This document shows positions 51,235 through 61,355 of a DNA stretch of 64,000 nucleotides, piece after piece. Every line of letters begins with the position of its first letter. Position 1 is the first letter of the stretch. Under the pieces are notes generated by a model. The model was not told the origin of the DNA. It worked only from the letters and a program-made list of their open reading frames with translations, and searched no databases. The stretch lies in assembly GCA_021151525.1 (NCBI GenBank), contig JAGKXD010000002.1, forward strand, positions 1 to 64,000. Direction: 5' to 3'. Source of the DNA: Cellvibrionaceae bacterium. Its GTDB lineage: Bacteria > Pseudomonadota > Gammaproteobacteria > Pseudomonadales > Cellvibrionaceae. A program made the position numbers and the translations under genes.

Positions 51235-52215
51235 TTATTTATCCTTTGATGTAGAGTTTTTTCCGCGCAAAACCGCCTCGGGTTGTTGCTCCAATGTATC
51301 CGTCAAATTGCGAAATGCTTGGGCTGAGCGACTCACTTCAATCAATGTGCTATTGAGTTGATTTATCAGTGGTGAATCTTCAGAAAGACTATTATCAATA
51401 GTGGAGGCGGTTTTATTAATTTGCTCCAAGCTATTACTTAAATCTTTTAGACTTTTATCTAGTGTTGTGGCCAATTCGGGTGTTTTTGCATTAAGTTCAA
51501 CAACGAGCTTATCTATTTCGGTACGTGTTTTTTCTATGTTTTGACTCAGCTGATTCATATGTTTGTTCACATTGTTGGATGTGTTCTCAATAGAAACGGC
51601 AGCTTTGTTAATGTTTTTGATTGTGGTTTGTATATCACCGCTTTTAATTATTTTGCTGAGCTCAACGGCGATCTCGTCTATATGCCGAGCCATTCCTTTT
51701 ACATCCATTTCTGCAACGTTTTTTGACAGGGCTTCGAATTGTGTTGCAACCGTGGGAATCTCACGGTAATTTTTTTGGAGGCCGTAAATTTTTACTGGTG
51801 TGTCTGGGTAAAAATCTAATTCAACGTAGAGCAAGCCGGTTAAGAAACTTTGAAAGTTTAGTTGCGCTCTTAAGCCATTTTTAATGGCCTCATCAAAAAA
51901 CTCATTGGTTATACCAGCACCTTTACTGTTAATGCGCTTTATCACCAAATCAGCCGTTACCGCATTAACAATGGTTTTGTTGTCGCTTTGAAAGTTGATT
52001 TGAATATCGGTTATTTGGCCGAGTTCAACGCCTTTTAGCTTTACGGGTGCGCCTACCTGCAAGCCTTGTACGGAACCTTCAAAATACATAATGACTTTTT
52101 CTTTTTCTGAGAAAAACTTGCCGCCAGAAAAAAAGAGTAATGCGGTAAATATTAAAACCAAAGCACCCACAATAAAGGCGCCTATGGCAAAGGATGTGTT
52201 TTTAGAGTTACTCAT
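51235..52215 (-). CDS. MlaD-like MCE-domain protein
   Basis: The 326-residue protein has one N-terminal membrane helix (about 9-30), an MCE domain (about 40-120, with YFEGSVQGLQVGAPVKLKGVELGQI) and a long C-terminal coiled-coil stretch (about 165-300) that could form a tunnel or barrel extension. MCE proteins carry phospholipids between the inner and outer membranes. It overlaps the ATPase gene by eight bases. Confidence 0.88.
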   Translation of the reverse strand: MSNSKNTSFAIGAFIVGALVLIFTALLFFSGGKFFSEKEKVIMYFEGSVQGLQVGAPVKLKGVELGQITDIQINFQSDNKTIVNAVTADLVIKRINSKGAGITNEFFDEAIKNGLRAQLNFQSFLTGLLYVELDFYPDTPVKIYGLQKNYREIPTVATQFEALSKNVAEMDVKGMARHIDEIAVELSKIIKSGDIQTTIKNINKAAVSIENTSNNVNKHMNQLSQNIEKTRTEIDKLVVELNAKTPELATTLDKSLKDLSNSLEQINKTASTIDNSLSEDSPLINQLNSTLIEVSRSAQAFRNLTDTLEQQPEAVLRGKNSTSKDK

Positions 52216-53017
52216 GGTGTTGTTCTGCTTGGGTTGCGTTTTCAGCGCGACTTAAAAATTGGCGGACCTTCTCCTCTTTACTGCTGTGCAGTAAAATTTT
52301 AGGGTCGCCGCTATCGAGCATGGTTTTTGTTTGTGCGTCTAAAAATATGCAATTGGTTCCAATCGATAAAATACTGGGCAGTTCATGGGAAACAATTATC
52401 ACAGTTGAATCTAATGCTTGGCATACTTGTAAAATTAATTGATCAAGGCGCAATGAGCTGATGGGGTCTAAGCCAGCGGAGGGTTCATCAAAGAACAGCA
52501 ATTGCGGGTCAAGTGCAATCGCTCTGGCTAAGCCTGCGCGCTTATGCATGCCACCGCTAATTTCAGATGGATAAAATGTTTCAAAACCCGCCAAGCCTAC
52601 TAATGCGAGTTTGTAAGAAACCGTTTCGGCAATTTGTTTCTCACTCAAATCGGTGTAAAGCTGCAAGGGTAGGGCGACATTTTCGGCCAAGGTCATACTG
52701 GAAAATAACGCACCTGATTGGAACGTAATGCCCCAGCTTTTTAATAAATCGAGTTGGGATTTTTCATCTGATTGATAATAATTTTTTCCCTGATAAAGCA
52801 CTTCGCCCATTGAGGGGGGAATCAAACCAATCATGTTTTTGAGTAGTGTGGTTTTGCCGCAACCGCTGCCGCCGATGATGAAAAAAATATCATTTTTATT
52901 GACAGTAAAATTCAGGTTTTGCTGAACCACTCGCTCACCATAGCCAATGCTCAAATCCTTGGCTTGGATAAAGGCTGTGTCTTTTGGATTGGTTTGACGA
53001 GAGATTTGTATATCCAT
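52208..53017 (-). CDS. MlaF-like ABC transporter ATPase
   Basis: The 269-residue ATPase has Walker A GGSGCGKTT (near 51), the signature EISGGMHKRAGLARAIALDP (near 150) and Walker B LLFFDEPSAGLDP (near 171), all of MlaF type. I used the Met at 53017 (MDIQISRQ); the frame upstream lies inside the permease gene and is not family-like. It drives lipid movement together with the permease and MCE protein. Confidence 0.92.
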   Translation of the reverse strand: MDIQISRQTNPKDTAFIQAKDLSIGYGERVVQQNLNFTVNKNDIFFIIGGSGCGKTTLLKNMIGLIPPSMGEVLYQGKNYYQSDEKSQLDLLKSWGITFQSGALFSSMTLAENVALPLQLYTDLSEKQIAETVSYKLALVGLAGFETFYPSEISGGMHKRAGLARAIALDPQLLFFDEPSAGLDPISSLRLDQLILQVCQALDSTVIIVSHELPSILSIGTNCIFLDAQTKTMLDSGDPKILLHSSKEEKVRQFLSRAENATQAEQHHE

Positions 53018-53019
53018 TT

Positions 53020-54132
53020 TCAAATTCCTAACTTGTCGTAAAGGATATTGAACGCAGCATCTGCAACAACCAGATAAACAATCGCGCGCACCACAGCATT
53101 GGTTGCGGCCATGCCGACAGCGTTGGAGTTGCGACCGCACTGCAAACCCGCTTGGCAACCTGCAATTGCAATCAGCACACCAAAGAACACACTTTTTACT
53201 ATGCCGGTGGATATATCGACCCAATCCACCGCGTCTTGGGTTTGTAAAATGTATTGAGCAAAGCTCACATCCATATTGGCAGCAATAAGCGCGCCGCCAG
53301 CCATGCCGATAATATCGGCGTAGATACACAGGAGTGGCATTACAAAAATAAGCGCAAGCAAGCGCGGCAACACTAAAAACTGAACATTACGAATCCCCAT
53401 CACCTTTAATGCATCAATTTCGTCATTGACTTGCATGGTTCCGAGTTGGGCTGCATAGGCGGCACCGGTGCGGCCAGCCATGATTACTGCGGTCATAAGC
53501 GCGCCCATTTCACGTACCATACCTAGGGATACCAGATTGGCGACATAGACCTGCGCGCCCAGTTGACGCAGCTGTACGGAGCCGAGGTACGCGAGGATCA
53601 TGCCGACCAATATGCTGATCAGGGTCACTATGGCCAGCGCCTTGGGGCCCGCTTGGTGGATGAAATAAAAGACGTCTTCGCGGCGCGTTTTTGCTTTGCC
53701 TCGGGCCCACTGCAATAGTGCCAGAGTAACGTCACCAATAAAGGTGAGAGTCAGTCCAAGCTCGTGGCCAATAATGCTTAGTTTGCTATAAAGCGTTTCA
53801 CGCAGGGAGTTGGCTTTACCCTTACTTGTACCTTCATATGCGGGCACGTCAGTCGCCAAGCGAATGAGCTGTTGTAAGCCTTGAGGGGCATTCTGGGTAT
53901 TAAAGGTGACGTGCTGGAGCTTACTCCAGCGCGCAACTTCCAAGAGGCTTACAGCCAAGCTTGAATCCCAGCGCCCCAGTTCTTTGGTAATCAGGTCAAG
54001 ATGTTTGGTGGTGGCAGGAATATTCTTGGTCAGAGTTTCGCCATCGGGCGTTTTTCCCAAATGCCAATCGCCGCTTAGGATAAGGCTGCTGCGGTCATCT
54101 TGATGTGTTAAACGGTAACTGGCTTCGGTCAT
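53020..54132 (-). CDS. MlaE-like permease with N-terminal STAS-like domain
   Basis: The 370-residue protein starts with a STAS-like region (LILSGDWHLG near 17 and HVTFNTQNAPQGLQQLIRL near 74), followed by the MlaE permease (FIHQAGPKALAIVTLISILVGMILAYLGS near 153; VREMGALMTAVIMAGRTGAAYAAQLGTMQV near 205). It therefore fuses the roles of MlaB and MlaE. It is the first gene of the four-gene operon; no MlaC periplasmic carrier is encoded here. This resembles the permease-ATPase-MCE-lipoprotein layout of other MCE systems more than classical mlaFEDCB. Confidence 0.9.
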   Translation of the reverse strand: MTEASYRLTHQDDRSSLILSGDWHLGKTPDGETLTKNIPATTKHLDLITKELGRWDSSLAVSLLEVARWSKLQHVTFNTQNAPQGLQQLIRLATDVPAYEGTSKGKANSLRETLYSKLSIIGHELGLTLTFIGDVTLALLQWARGKAKTRREDVFYFIHQAGPKALAIVTLISILVGMILAYLGSVQLRQLGAQVYVANLVSLGMVREMGALMTAVIMAGRTGAAYAAQLGTMQVNDEIDALKVMGIRNVQFLVLPRLLALIFVMPLLCIYADIIGMAGGALIAANMDVSFAQYILQTQDAVDWVDISTGIVKSVFFGVLIAIAGCQAGLQCGRNSNAVGMAATNAVVRAIVYLVVADAAFNILYDKLGI

Positions 54133-54489
54133 TTTTCCCTGCGGTGTTTATTGAGCATCAATAGCGGCGATCAATCTATCGTAAATTCATATCCCTACAG
54201 CACGCAAACTAAATGATATAGATTTGGTTTAATTTAGATCAACCATCCATCCCACTAATGTGTTTTTCAATCCCACCTTGCAGCATTTTGCGGTGGGACG
54301 GTTCACTTTGCCGCTGAACTTCAACATGGGACGACACTTAAATCGTCTGCATGAAATTATAAAGTCGCAATACTTGGTAAGGGCGCAACTTAAGTTTGTA
54401 GCTCAACCAGCAAACCATTGAGTCATAGCATTAATGGAGTAATCGTTCTGACCCTAAAATAATAACGTTAAATTTGAGGGTAATCGTTT
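54133..54489 (+). promoter_or_regulatory. Divergent regulatory region upstream of GH16
   Basis: The 357 bases between the MCE operon and GH16 hold no gene. TCCCACC (54271-54277) pairs with GGTGGGA (54292-54298), and GTTCA/TGAAC forms a second hairpin from 54301. Near the start codon, ACCCT (54451-54455) pairs with AGGGT (54477-54481) and AAAT (54457-54460) with ATTT (54472-54475). This covers the GAGGGT ribosome binding site of the ATG at 54490. TAATCGTT occurs twice (54440-54447 and 54481-54488). Confidence 0.45.
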
Positions 54490-56775
54490 ATGCAGCTGCA
54501 TAATAAAAACAATGTTATTCGTAAAACCAAACTCGCGTTAACTGCCGCAATTTTTGCACTCGCAGGCGCACAAGCTTCGGCGGATGTTCTAAACCCCACC
54601 ATCGGCAACCTTCTCTATGAAGAAAACTTCAACAGCCTTAGCACAAGCCTGTGGAATGTGGTTGATGGCGATGGCTGCGAAATTGGTCTGTGTGGTTGGG
54701 GAAATCAGGAGCTGGAATACTACAGCCCAAACAATGTCAGTATTGTTGATGTTCCTTTTGAACCAGGTACCAAGGCTTTAGCGATTCAAGCGCGCCGTGA
54801 GACCAAAGGCACTCATTCTTTTACCTCGGGTAAAATCGATTCCTCAAACAAACTGCAAGTGAAATACGGCATGATCGAATTCCGTATGAGCACTCCACAG
54901 GTCGGTACAGGTTTGTGGCCTGCAGGTTGGATGCTGGGCACTAGCCTTGCGTCATGGCCATCAAAAGGCGAGTTGGACATTATGGAAATGGGCCACAGCG
55001 CCGCTGGTATGGCGAATGCTGGATTGGCTGGTTCCGATATCAACAGCTATACCGCATCTAACGCGATTTTTTATGCAACTGCCGCGTGCAGCACTGGCAA
55101 CCCAACCTGTGCAGCGAGTACTGCTTGGCAAACTAAAAATGCTTACGTAGCCAGTACGCCCTTAACCAATCGCTTTGTAAAATACCGCATGTATTGGACC
55201 GATACCCAAATTCGTTTCACCGTGATTGATAACAACGTTGAACACGATATGTACGCAAGCCCAATTCCAATTACTGCGGAATCCTCCGAGTTTCAGGCTC
55301 CGTTCTACTTCCTGTTCAACCTCGCGGTTGGCGGAAACTTTACTGATGCCGCAAACCCAGGCCAAGTAACGGCTCCCTTACCCGGCACAATGTATATTGA
55401 CTACATTCGTGTTTATCAATTGGATGGTAAAGGCGAAGTTAAGGTTGGTAGCCAAGTACAAAAAGAAACGGGTACTTTCGGCGTATTCACCGACAACACT
55501 GCAACAACCAACAAGCAACAGTTAGGTATTGATACGGATTTCTGGATTTGGAATACCGCATCAACCTCTGCGGGGACTCTGCCTCCTTACGAGGGCGCAA
55601 ATGTATTGGCAATGAAATACACCGCACCCGGTCAATGGTTTGGTGCAGGTTTGGCTTCACGTCAAGCGCACGATATGAGTAATTTTGTAAACGGAAATTT
55701 GAAATTCCGTATCAAAATTCCTGCAAACGTTGCGTTCAAAGTGGGCATTCAAGATACCTACACCAATTCGAATTACGTTAACTTCCCAGCGAACACAACA
55801 ACTTATGGTTTAGTGCGTACGGGTGACTGGGCACAAGCGACTGTTCCTATTGCGGATTTGCGCGGTAGTTTAGTTGCGCTGCAATCTGTGTCTTCTCTGT
55901 TTAGCATTGTAAGTATTGATGGTGCTTTACCTACTGCAGCATTTGATATGGCAATTGATGATATTGTTTGGGAATGTGGAAACAGTGTTGCTTGTCAGGC
56001 TGTTGCTTCATCGTCTTCCTCTGTTGCATCAAGCGTAAAATCAAGCTCAAGCAGTGTTGCAACCTCATCGTCGAAGAGTAGCGCTAGTGTTGCATCATCA
56101 GTGGCAACTTCTTCATCAAAAAGTAGTGCAAGTGTTGCATCAAGTGCTTCGTCTTCATCAGTTGCTGCAACCAATGGCTACACCATTGTTTCTTCAACGA
56201 GCGTGAATTTTTATGTGAACAATGCTTCATGGGCTGATATTCATTTCACTGTAAATGGTGGCGCGCAACAAAATGTTCGCATGACTCACAATGCCGATAA
56301 CTCAAACACTTATGCATTAACAGGCGTTCCTGCCGGTGCAGTCGTAAGTTATAGCTACACTGTTGGCCAAGCAGTGGGCGCGGTAGATACTGCGTGGGTA
56401 CAATTCACTATGCCTGCAGCGGCTAGTTCATCAAGCTCAAGCAAAAGCTCAGTGGCAAGCAGTGTTGCAAGTACATCAAGTTCAAGCAAAAGTTCAGTAG
56501 CAAGTAGTTCTTCAAGCTCAGCGGCTGCGACTTATGGCTACACCAAAGTGACAACTACTAGCGTTAAATTTTACGCAAACAACGCACCTTGGGTAGATGT
56601 GCATTACACCGTAAATGGTGGCGCGCAACAAAATATTCGCATGACACACAATGCAGATAACACCAACAACTTTACCGCAACGGGTATTCCTGTTGGTGCG
56701 ACTGTGAAATATTTCTACACCATTGGTCAAAGTGTTGGTGCTGTAGATACTGCATGGGCACAATTTACAATGTAA
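54490..56775 (+). CDS. Secreted GH16 beta-1,3-glucanase with two CBM56-like modules
   Basis: The 761-residue protein has a signal peptide (about 1-31, AQASA), then a GH16 catalytic domain (about 38-310) with GELDIMEMG holding nucleophile Glu161 and acid/base Glu166, as in laminarinases. A beta-sandwich domain follows (about 330-500; FGVFTDN ... FDMAIDDIVW). After a Ser-rich linker comes a CBM56-like module (about 560-641), then a second Ser linker and a second module (about 681-761). CBM56 binds beta-1,3-glucan. The poly-Ser linkers are characteristic of Cellvibrio hydrolases. It probably attacks laminarin or similar glucan outside the cell. Confidence 0.92.
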   Translation: MQLHNKNNVIRKTKLALTAAIFALAGAQASADVLNPTIGNLLYEENFNSLSTSLWNVVDGDGCEIGLCGWGNQELEYYSPNNVSIVDVPFEPGTKALAIQARRETKGTHSFTSGKIDSSNKLQVKYGMIEFRMSTPQVGTGLWPAGWMLGTSLASWPSKGELDIMEMGHSAAGMANAGLAGSDINSYTASNAIFYATAACSTGNPTCAASTAWQTKNAYVASTPLTNRFVKYRMYWTDTQIRFTVIDNNVEHDMYASPIPITAESSEFQAPFYFLFNLAVGGNFTDAANPGQVTAPLPGTMYIDYIRVYQLDGKGEVKVGSQVQKETGTFGVFTDNTATTNKQQLGIDTDFWIWNTASTSAGTLPPYEGANVLAMKYTAPGQWFGAGLASRQAHDMSNFVNGNLKFRIKIPANVAFKVGIQDTYTNSNYVNFPANTTTYGLVRTGDWAQATVPIADLRGSLVALQSVSSLFSIVSIDGALPTAAFDMAIDDIVWECGNSVACQAVASSSSSVASSVKSSSSSVATSSSKSSASVASSVATSSSKSSASVASSASSSSVAATNGYTIVSSTSVNFYVNNASWADIHFTVNGGAQQNVRMTHNADNSNTYALTGVPAGAVVSYSYTVGQAVGAVDTAWVQFTMPAAASSSSSSKSSVASSVASTSSSSKSSVASSSSSSAAATYGYTKVTTTSVKFYANNAPWVDVHYTVNGGAQQNIRMTHNADNTNNFTATGIPVGATVKYFYTIGQSVGAVDTAWAQFTM
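56176..56772 (+). repeat. Tandem CBM56-like module pair with Ser-rich linker
   Basis: Two 80-residue modules (56176-56412 and 56533-56772) share most residues, for example TVNGGAQQN, RMTHNADN and VGAVDTAW. Between them is a Ser/Ala/Val linker made of repeated SSSKSSVASS-type units, and a similar linker precedes the first module (56008-56165). Confidence 0.85.
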
Positions 56776-56823
56776 ATTCGTGAATAAAATTGCAGTACAA
56801 AAAATTCGCTCGTTGTGATTCTT

Positions 56824-56846
56824 AGCCCCCTCACCGGGGCTTTTTT
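56824..56846 (+). terminator. Terminator after GH16
   Basis: AGCCCC pairs with GGGGCT around CTCACC and is followed by T5. Confidence 0.85.
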
Positions 56847-56880
56847 GTTTTTATGCATCAATAAAAAATTGATGAGCAAT

Positions 56881-57261
56881 TTACTCCTTAGCGATTTTTG
56901 CCGCAGCCACAAATGCAATTTCTACCAGCATTTTTGGGTCAAGAAGTTGTACGACTAAGCAGGCGCGTGAGGGGGCGCAACCGGCAGGTAACCACGCTTC
57001 CCATTGTGTGTTAAATGTCGCTGCATTTTTGGCGTCGGTTAAATAGATAGTTGCAGAGAGCAATTGCGATTTATCGCTGCCAATTTCGGCCAGTGTTGTT
57101 TCAGTTTGCACCAAAATTTGCGCGGTTTGGCTGATCATATCTTGTTCAGTGTTGGCGGCAACTTCTACAAAATGCGCAATACCATTGAAAACTGTAGCGT
57201 CTGACCAGCGCGGGGTGGGCCTCAAGCGTTTAATTTCATGAGATGGGTGTTGAATATCCAT
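56881..57261 (-). CDS. RidA/YjgF-family protein
   Basis: The 126-residue protein fits the RidA superfamily (YoaB-like branch): WSDATVFNGIAHFVEVA (near 19), QILVQTETTLAEIGSDKSQLLSATIYLTD and the conserved Arg in CAPSRACLVV (near 104). RidA-type enzymes hydrolyse reactive enamine/imine intermediates; not all branches do. It is divergent from the yejK-like gene. Confidence 0.85.
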   Translation of the reverse strand: MDIQHPSHEIKRLRPTPRWSDATVFNGIAHFVEVAANTEQDMISQTAQILVQTETTLAEIGSDKSQLLSATIYLTDAKNAATFNTQWEAWLPAGCAPSRACLVVQLLDPKMLVEIAFVAAAKIAKE

Positions 57262-57329
57262 ACTTATACCTGCGTGTTAAACTTTGGGTTTCAAAATTCC
57301 ATCATCTTACTACATTCAGAATTTTTCTT

Positions 57330-58346
57330 ATGGCTTTCACCCACATCATTGCCCATCGCATCCAACGTTTGCAGCCCACTCAATCAGCCCAATTGCAATT
57401 GCGCCCCAGTATTTTTGATACCAATGGCAAATTGGAAGAGTTGGGTTACGAATTAAAAGTCAATTTTATTCGCAAGGGTGGAAAGTTTTACGGGCGGTTT
57501 TCGGCCGAGACAGTGGAATTTCCTTTTTCATCTTGGTTGAGGGAGTTTCGTGAAGAACGCTTGAGTTTTGAAAGCTTTACCCACAAGGCGGTGCAACATT
57601 TTGCCAGTGCCTTGGAGAAAACAGAAACTATTCTAGATGCTTATGTATTTTTCATCGTCGAAAAAATTGAAGCGGGTGAGTTGTTGTACGTTTTTATCGT
57701 TGAGCACACCAACGCTATTTATTTGGATGGTGAACTTGTTGTGGGCGATAGCTGCTTTTTGAATTCATCGCAATTTGGTTTGGCTGCAAAAATCTCTATG
57801 CAAGATTGGGATGGCGGTGAGTCAGCAACTTATGTGGCGATTTTGCGTGAGCGCGGTGAAAAAGATTTGTCAGATGCCTTTACAGATTTTATTGGTTTCA
57901 GTGATAAGCACGATGTTAAGAGTGATACGGTCGAGTTTTTGAAAATTGTTGATAACTTCACCGAATCTTTGGATGAAAACACAGCCAAACTAACTCGCAA
58001 TAAAGTGGTGGATTATTGCCTTGAGCAAAACAAGGCGGGCAAGAGTGTGGTGATCAAAGATCTTTCAAATACGCTTTCGGAAGAATTAAAAACCTACGAG
58101 CCAGATCACTTTTCCCGCTATGTAGATTCAACGCAAGATCACATCAAGGCTGAATTTATTCCCGATACCAGCCAAGTGCGCAGCTATGCGCGAATTAGCG
58201 GTCGAAATGACTCCCTGAGTATGAGTTTTGATGCGGATTGTTTAGGTCAAAATATTCATTATGATGCGGCAAGCGACAGCTTGATTATCAAAAATTTACC
58301 ACCTGCACTTAAGGCGCGCTTGCTGAAGCATTTAAGCGCTCAATAA
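57330..58346 (+). CDS. Nucleoid-associated protein YejK/NdpA
   Basis: The 338-residue protein matches the NA37/YejK family: ITHI-like start (AFTHIIAHRIQR), FFIVEKIEAGELLYVFIVEHT near 115, FIGFSDKHDVKSDT near 189 and the conserved C-terminal SFDADCLGQNIHYDAASDSLIIKNLPPALKARL. The cellular role is poorly known; the E. coli homologue co-purifies with the nucleoid. I used the ATG at 57330 because the longer frame adds residues unlike the family. Confidence 0.88.
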   Translation: MAFTHIIAHRIQRLQPTQSAQLQLRPSIFDTNGKLEELGYELKVNFIRKGGKFYGRFSAETVEFPFSSWLREFREERLSFESFTHKAVQHFASALEKTETILDAYVFFIVEKIEAGELLYVFIVEHTNAIYLDGELVVGDSCFLNSSQFGLAAKISMQDWDGGESATYVAILRERGEKDLSDAFTDFIGFSDKHDVKSDTVEFLKIVDNFTESLDENTAKLTRNKVVDYCLEQNKAGKSVVIKDLSNTLSEELKTYEPDHFSRYVDSTQDHIKAEFIPDTSQVRSYARISGRNDSLSMSFDADCLGQNIHYDAASDSLIIKNLPPALKARLLKHLSAQ

Positions 58347-58364
58347 TCCGCTAAAAACCCGTTA

Positions 58365-58400
58365 AAAAGCCCTTAAAATCATGCTTTTTTAAGGGCTTTT
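58365..58400. terminator. Terminator after the yejK-like gene
   Basis: AAAAGCCCTTAAAA (58365-58378) pairs perfectly with TTTTAAGGGCTTTT (58387-58400) and works in either direction. Confidence 0.85.
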
Positions 58401-58439
58401 CTTGCCTTATTTTTCCCGTCATTTTTAACACAACTTTAG

Positions 58440-58480
58440 CGTTTATAAACGTAAAGTTCGTTCGTGTTTTTGTACAAAAA
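58440..58480. promoter_or_regulatory. Two palindromes upstream of GH3
   Basis: CGTTTATAAACG (58440-58451) is a perfect palindrome flanked by near-matching AACTTTA and TAAAGTT. TTTTTGTACAAAAA (58467-58480) is a second perfect palindrome. Both lie within 110 bases of the GH3 start codon and are candidate operators for a sugar-responsive regulator. Confidence 0.5.
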
Positions 58481-58547
58481 TGCTACATTTTGTGAGGTAA
58501 TTATTTAAAAAATATATCTCCATTTCTGTACATAAAAGGCACTACCT

Positions 58548-61141
58548 ATGAACAATAAATCACTGATGCGTTCGCTGGTTTCGGGAGCGGTATTATTGTC
58601 GTTAATATCCGCTTGTGATTCCAAAAAAACCGAAGCGCCAGCACCTGTTGCAAGCTCAACTCCTGCGGCGAGTGTACCGGCAAAAGTTGAATGGCCTGCA
58701 CTCACCAGCGCGATTAAAAAAGATCCCGCTGTTGAAGCGCGAATTGCTGATTTACTCAGCCGTATGACGCTGGAAGAAAAAATTGGCCAGCTTATTCAGC
58801 CCGAAATTAAATTCCTCACGCCAGAAGATGTAAAACAATATCACGTTGGCTCTGTACTCAATGGCGGTGGCAGCACTCCAGGCAGTAATAAACACGCCAC
58901 CATGCAAGACTGGGTAAAAATGGCGGATGGTTTTTATAATGCATCGGTTGATAAATCCAATGGGCGTATTGGTATTCCAATTATGTGGGGTACAGATGCC
59001 GTGCATGGTTTGGGTAACGTGTAGGTGCAACACTGTTCCCACACAATATTGCCTTGGGGGCGACTAACGATCCTGAATTATTGAAACAAATTGGTTGGGC
59101 AACTGCGCGTGAAATTGCGGTGACAGGTTTGGATTGGGATTTCTCGCCAACGGTTGCGGTCGCACGTGATGATCGCTGGGGCCGCACTTACGAATCTTGG
59201 TCAGAAGATCCACAAATTGTTGGCTCTTTTGCTGGAAAAATGGTTGAAGGTTTGCAAGGCGAGGGTGGTTCAAAAGAACTTCTCGATAACAACCATGTTA
59301 TCGCAACCTCAAAACATTTTATTGGTGATGGCGGTACGTTAAACGGTGTTGATCGTGGGCCAACTCAGGGCGATGAAGCATTCTTGCGCGATATTCACGG
59401 CGCGGGTTATTTCAGTGCAATTACATCCGGCGTGCAAGTGGTGATGGCGTCCTTCACCAGTTTTGACGGTACGCGCATGCACGGCCACAAACATTTGTTG
59501 ACCGATGTTTTAAAAGGCCAAATGGGTTTTGATGGCTTGGTTGTTGGCGATTGGAGCGGTCACAGTTTTATTCCCGGTTGTACTGCGGTGAATTGTGCTG
59601 CGTCATTAATGGCTGGTTTGGATATTTACATGGTTCCCGAACCAAACTGGAAAGATCTCTACAACAATTTATTAGCTCAAGCAAAATCTGGCGAAATTAC
59701 TCAAGAGCGTTTAAATGATGCCGTGAGTCGTATTTTGCGCGTGAAAATTCGCGCAGGTTTATTCGAAAAAGGTGCGCCTTCTACACGTCCTCTCGCCGGC
59801 AAAAAGGAATTGTTGGGTGCGCCAGAGCATCGCGCCGTTGCACGTCAAGCTGTGCGTGAATCTTTGGTGTTGTTGAAAAACAAAAATAATCTTTTGCCAA
59901 TTGCGCCTAAACAAAAAGTATTGGTTGCGGGCGATGGCGCAGACAATATCGGCAAACAAGCCGGTGGTTGGTCTGTAACTTGGCAAGGTACAGGTAATGT
60001 GAATTCTGATTTCCCCGGTGCAACCTCTATTTTTGCCGGTATTAATCAAGCAGTGACCGCTGCTGGTGGTAACGCAACCTTGAGTGTTGATGGTTCTTTT
60101 AAAGATAAGCCCGATGTTGCAATCGTTGTGTTCGGTGAAGATCCTTACGCAGAAATGCAAGGTGATGTTGGCAGCATGGCTTACAAACCACGCTCAACAG
60201 CTGATTGGGATTTGTTGAAAAAATTGCGCGCTCAGGGCATACCAGTTGTATCGCTATTTATTTCTGGCCGCCCACTGTGGGTGAATCGTGAAATCAATGC
60301 GTCAGATGCGTTCGTTGCAATTTGGCAACCAGGTACTGAAGGTGCAGGTGTTGCAGATGTAATCTTCAAAAAGGCAGACGGCTCCGTTAATTTCGACATG
60401 AAAGGTCGTTTGAGTTTCTCTTGGCCAAAATTGCCTGATCAAACTCCGCTTAACCGTGGCGATAAAAATTACGATCCACTTTTTGCTTACGGTTATGGTT
60501 TGAGTTATGCGGATAAAAATACGTTAGGCGATGATCTTTCTGAAGAAGGCCCTAAAGCTGCTGAAGCGATGGACGTGATGGAAATCTTTAATCGTCGCCC
60601 CATTGATCCCTGGCAATTGGAAATTATTGGCTTCCAAAATGATCTAGTGCCAATGAACAGCAACACTGTAAAAGCATCATCCTTAATGATTCAAGCGGTT
60701 GATCGCGAAGTGCAAGAAGATGCGCGTCGTGTGCAGTGGAATGGTTCAGGTAGCGGTCAAGTTGCTTTGTCAGTGGGTAATCGTCAAGACTTTATCAATT
60801 ACGTGAAGAGTGACTCAGCCTTGGTGTTTGATATCAAAGTGGATGCAGCGCCAAGCGCGACAACCTTCTTGCGTTTGGGTTGCGGTTCTTACTGTGCATC
60901 GGATATCGACCTGACGGAACACCTGAAGGCAGCTACAGGCAAAGGCTGGGAAACTGTGACTGTGCCTTTAAGTTGCTACCCAAATTCAGGTGCTAACTTC
61001 GGTGTAGCGCAGCCACCAAGCGAGTTCTGGACGCAAGTTTTGCAACCATTTTCACTGTTAACCAAAGGTACTTTGGATGTAACTTTTGCTAAAGTTCGCT
61101 TGGTGAAAGGTGCAGGTAAGGACGCTGCTTGCCCTAAATAA
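58548..61141 (+). pseudogene. GH3 beta-glucosidase lipoprotein, frameshifted
   Basis: Two frames together encode one GH3 enzyme of about 860 residues. The first (58548-59024) has a lipoprotein signal (LISAC, Cys near 23) and runs to GTDAVHGLGNV before a stop. The second continues without loss as GATLFPHNIALGATNDPE in another frame, to 61141. A single missing base near 59023 (GTG-TA-GGT where GTG-TAx-GGT is expected) explains the break. Downstream are KHFIGDG, the nucleophile Asp in GLVVGDWSGH (codon at 59549), the GH3 C-terminal domain and a C-terminal beta-sandwich as in ExoP-type exo-1,3/1,4-glucanases. It may be a sequencing error or a recent pseudogene; otherwise the gene looks intact. 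Confidence 0.85.
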
Positions 61142-61159
61142 GTTAATGTTTGTGTGGAA

Positions 61160-61195
61160 AAATCCCCGTCAACGCAAGTTGGCGGGGATTTTTTT
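61160..61195 (+). terminator. Terminator after GH3
   Basis: AAATCCCCGTCAAC pairs with GTTGGCGGGGATTT (one G-U) around GCAA, followed by a T-run. Confidence 0.92.
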
Positions 61196-61355
61196 ATGGA
61201 GTGAGTTTTTGGCCAAAGTGTTTAAATATGTAATATATATCGTAATATTTTGTTGATTGGCTAAAAATAGGATTTAGCGGTAAGCCGCTTGTTTGTCATT
61301 CATTTGTGCGAATTACTACTACTCTCATAATGCACACCAAACACAGGAGAAAATA

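Noticed and set aside
56008..56520. Short repeated units resembling a CRISPR array
   Set aside because: They are in frame within the GH16 gene and encode Ser-rich linkers; spacing is irregular and there are no unique spacers.
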